A stretch of DNA of 64,000 nucleotides, taken from contig NW_019775426.1 in assembly GCF_001039355.2 (NCBI RefSeq), positions 138,991-202,990 on the forward strand. Direction: 5' to 3'. The notes beneath the pieces were generated by a model. The model ran no database searches, was not told the DNA's origin, and saw only the letters and a list, made by a program, of their open reading frames with translations. The translations under genes and the position numbers were made by a program. The stretch comes from Lingula anatina (taxonomy: Eukaryota > Brachiopoda > Lingulata > Lingulida > Lingulidae). Of this stretch, positions 62,483-64,000 are shown piece after piece (the first letter of the stretch is position 1; each line of letters opens with the position of its first letter).

Positions 62483-64000
62483 TGGACAAAAGGAAACAGG
62501 GATACTGGAGATAGCTTGGAGCCAGTGTGCACACTCATATCGAACTATTACTAGCTCTGGAGATCGGTCCACTGCAGTTTTCAAAAGACACCCTCTCCAC
62601 ACTATAACCCAACTGAAAGTGTGCGGTCAACACGGCAGACAGAAGTCGATATAAGCACTTCAGATCAGAAATAATGAAAGGATATCTGATAATTCATTAA
62701 ATTTCGTCATTCTAATCCGATATCAGAGGTGCCAGACGACTTCTTGACTGCAATCCAATTGTCGGGGGTCAAGTGATACTTACCAATACTTATGTAATAT
62801 TCAAAGGACCCTTGAATGCGTGTGTGCATGTATGTGAATTGGTCTTTGATCGTTTCAATTTCTGTGTTTGTTTGTTTGTTAGAAACTCTGCAGTATTAAA
62901 TCAAGCACCACTCATAAAACGGCAGGTTATAAGTCAATCTTGAGGGGAAAATGGCACGAGCATTACATCCATGGTTACAGTAATAAGGTATGTAATGGTT
63001 TGTTTGAGTCAGTAGAGGTTATTAGTAAAGAACAATCCCTACTGTATATATCCACCAGGATTCATCCACATTTAACAGTTGCTATTATTCATACTAGCTA
63101 CTGCCTACAGTATACATTCGAAATACGTGGAAATTACGTCCAAGGTCATCAGGTGATGGTCTCATAACTAGTGTCCCCTTTATTGGTGACTTTCTTCTAC
63201 TGCAGTAATGTTTATGATTGCAAGGTCGTTTTAAACAAGTCAAAACAGATACAAAACTATATTGTTTTATAAGACAGGGGAATTTACTAAAAGCAATGAT
63301 TTGTCAACTTCCTTCTGCTATTAGATCTCTCATCCTTCCTTGCTTCTCTCTCTCTCTCTCACTCTCTCTCTCTCTCTCTCTTTTAAAATTAATGAAACGC
63401 GCCTTTTACTCCTAAGCACATTGTTTTCATGAAAACCAGTAAAAAAAAACTATTCCCGTTTTTCGTATCAGCAGCATCATTTATATGAAGTTGAATCGAT
63501 CAATGTTTACTCACAAAGGAGTTTCGAGACAAAACTCTACACACGGCTGTATAATATGTGAAATTATGGAATTCTTTATAACATTAAAGTAGGTGGTATT
63601 TCGCGTGTTGAATTTACATCAGGCTGTGACACTTTTCATGCTCAAGATATAAAGGCAAAGGTACTGAGAAAGATTTATGTATACGCTCCCTTCATTATCT
63701 TACTCGACGATTCATATAATTTCTGTTATACTGTTATACTCATTTAAACAAATGAATATATTTCATGACTGCAACACAGTTTGTTTCTAGCTTTTCAACG
63801 GACAAGCCCCACTTCATTACTTTCAAATATAATTATAAGTTTTTGGCAAAATTTATTTAGTGTCATCCTTTTTTTGGCAATGTGTTTTACTCTGTTTCGT
63901 ATTTAGTGTGCCATTTTAATAATGGGTTGCTTTGTACTTAATTGTAAGACAGTAACTTTTGGGTAAATATGCGGGGAGTAGGAAACCATTTGCATGTGAG
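62483..64000. other. Intergenic, no gene supported
   Basis: AT-rich sequence with a (CT)n microsatellite at about 63,347-63,381. Short plus-strand frames at 62940-63167 and 63218-63415 have no recognisable domain or splice context. Confidence 0.6.

Overview
This window is AT-rich nuclear DNA from an invertebrate animal. The genes are split into many short exons with consensus GT-AG introns, mostly 100-1000 bp long. Microsatellites, MITE-like elements and a LINE fragment are scattered through it. The small introns, low GC and repeat types suggest a lophotrochozoan, perhaps a mollusc, but the species cannot be fixed from the sequence alone. I saw no prokaryotic, organellar or viral genes and no tRNA or rRNA.

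Layout. (1) 1-11,194, plus strand: the 3' part of a nephrocystin-3 gene (NPHP3; ciliary inversin compartment), cut off at its 5' end by the window edge. (2) 13,613-17,457, minus strand: a complete CDC6 gene (origin licensing AAA+ ATPase), ten coding exons, 648 aa. (3) 18,861-27,690, plus strand: a complete CWC22 gene (spliceosome/EJC assembly factor), 19 exons, 1,069 aa. (4) 29,075-48,572, minus strand: a nearly complete TSC2 (tuberin) gene, 34 recovered coding exons, about 1,750 aa plus one exon that appears lost in an assembly gap. NPHP3/CDC6 and CWC22/TSC2 are tail-to-tail pairs. CDC6/CWC22 are head-to-head across a short shared promoter carrying E2F-like, CRE and CCAAT sites. The four genes are housekeeping or ciliary genes and do not form one pathway. 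(5) 49.5-64 kb: no gene that I can support. It holds mobile-element remnants, tandem repeats, a scaffold gap and, at 54.2-58.3 kb, a unique stretch enriched in TAATCC motifs that may be cis-regulatory.

Assembly quality matters here. Three single-N joins (1364, 39853, 41078) and one 83-N gap (59054-59136) were found. Two single-N joins are flanked by near-perfect direct duplications containing an exon, which look like unmerged contig ends. The third coincides with a missing TSC2 exon. Anyone using automatic gene models here should expect a duplicated or frameshifted NPHP3, a spurious in-frame 88-codon duplication in TSC2 and a TSC2 deletion of about 40 codons.

I did not find a convincing novel biological system. 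The most interesting observations are a TTA-flanked MITE whose terminal repeat supplies the +5 position of a TSC2 splice donor, the divergent CDC6/CWC22 promoter, a tandem array of candidate CDK sites in CDC6, and the TAATCC-rich intergenic block.
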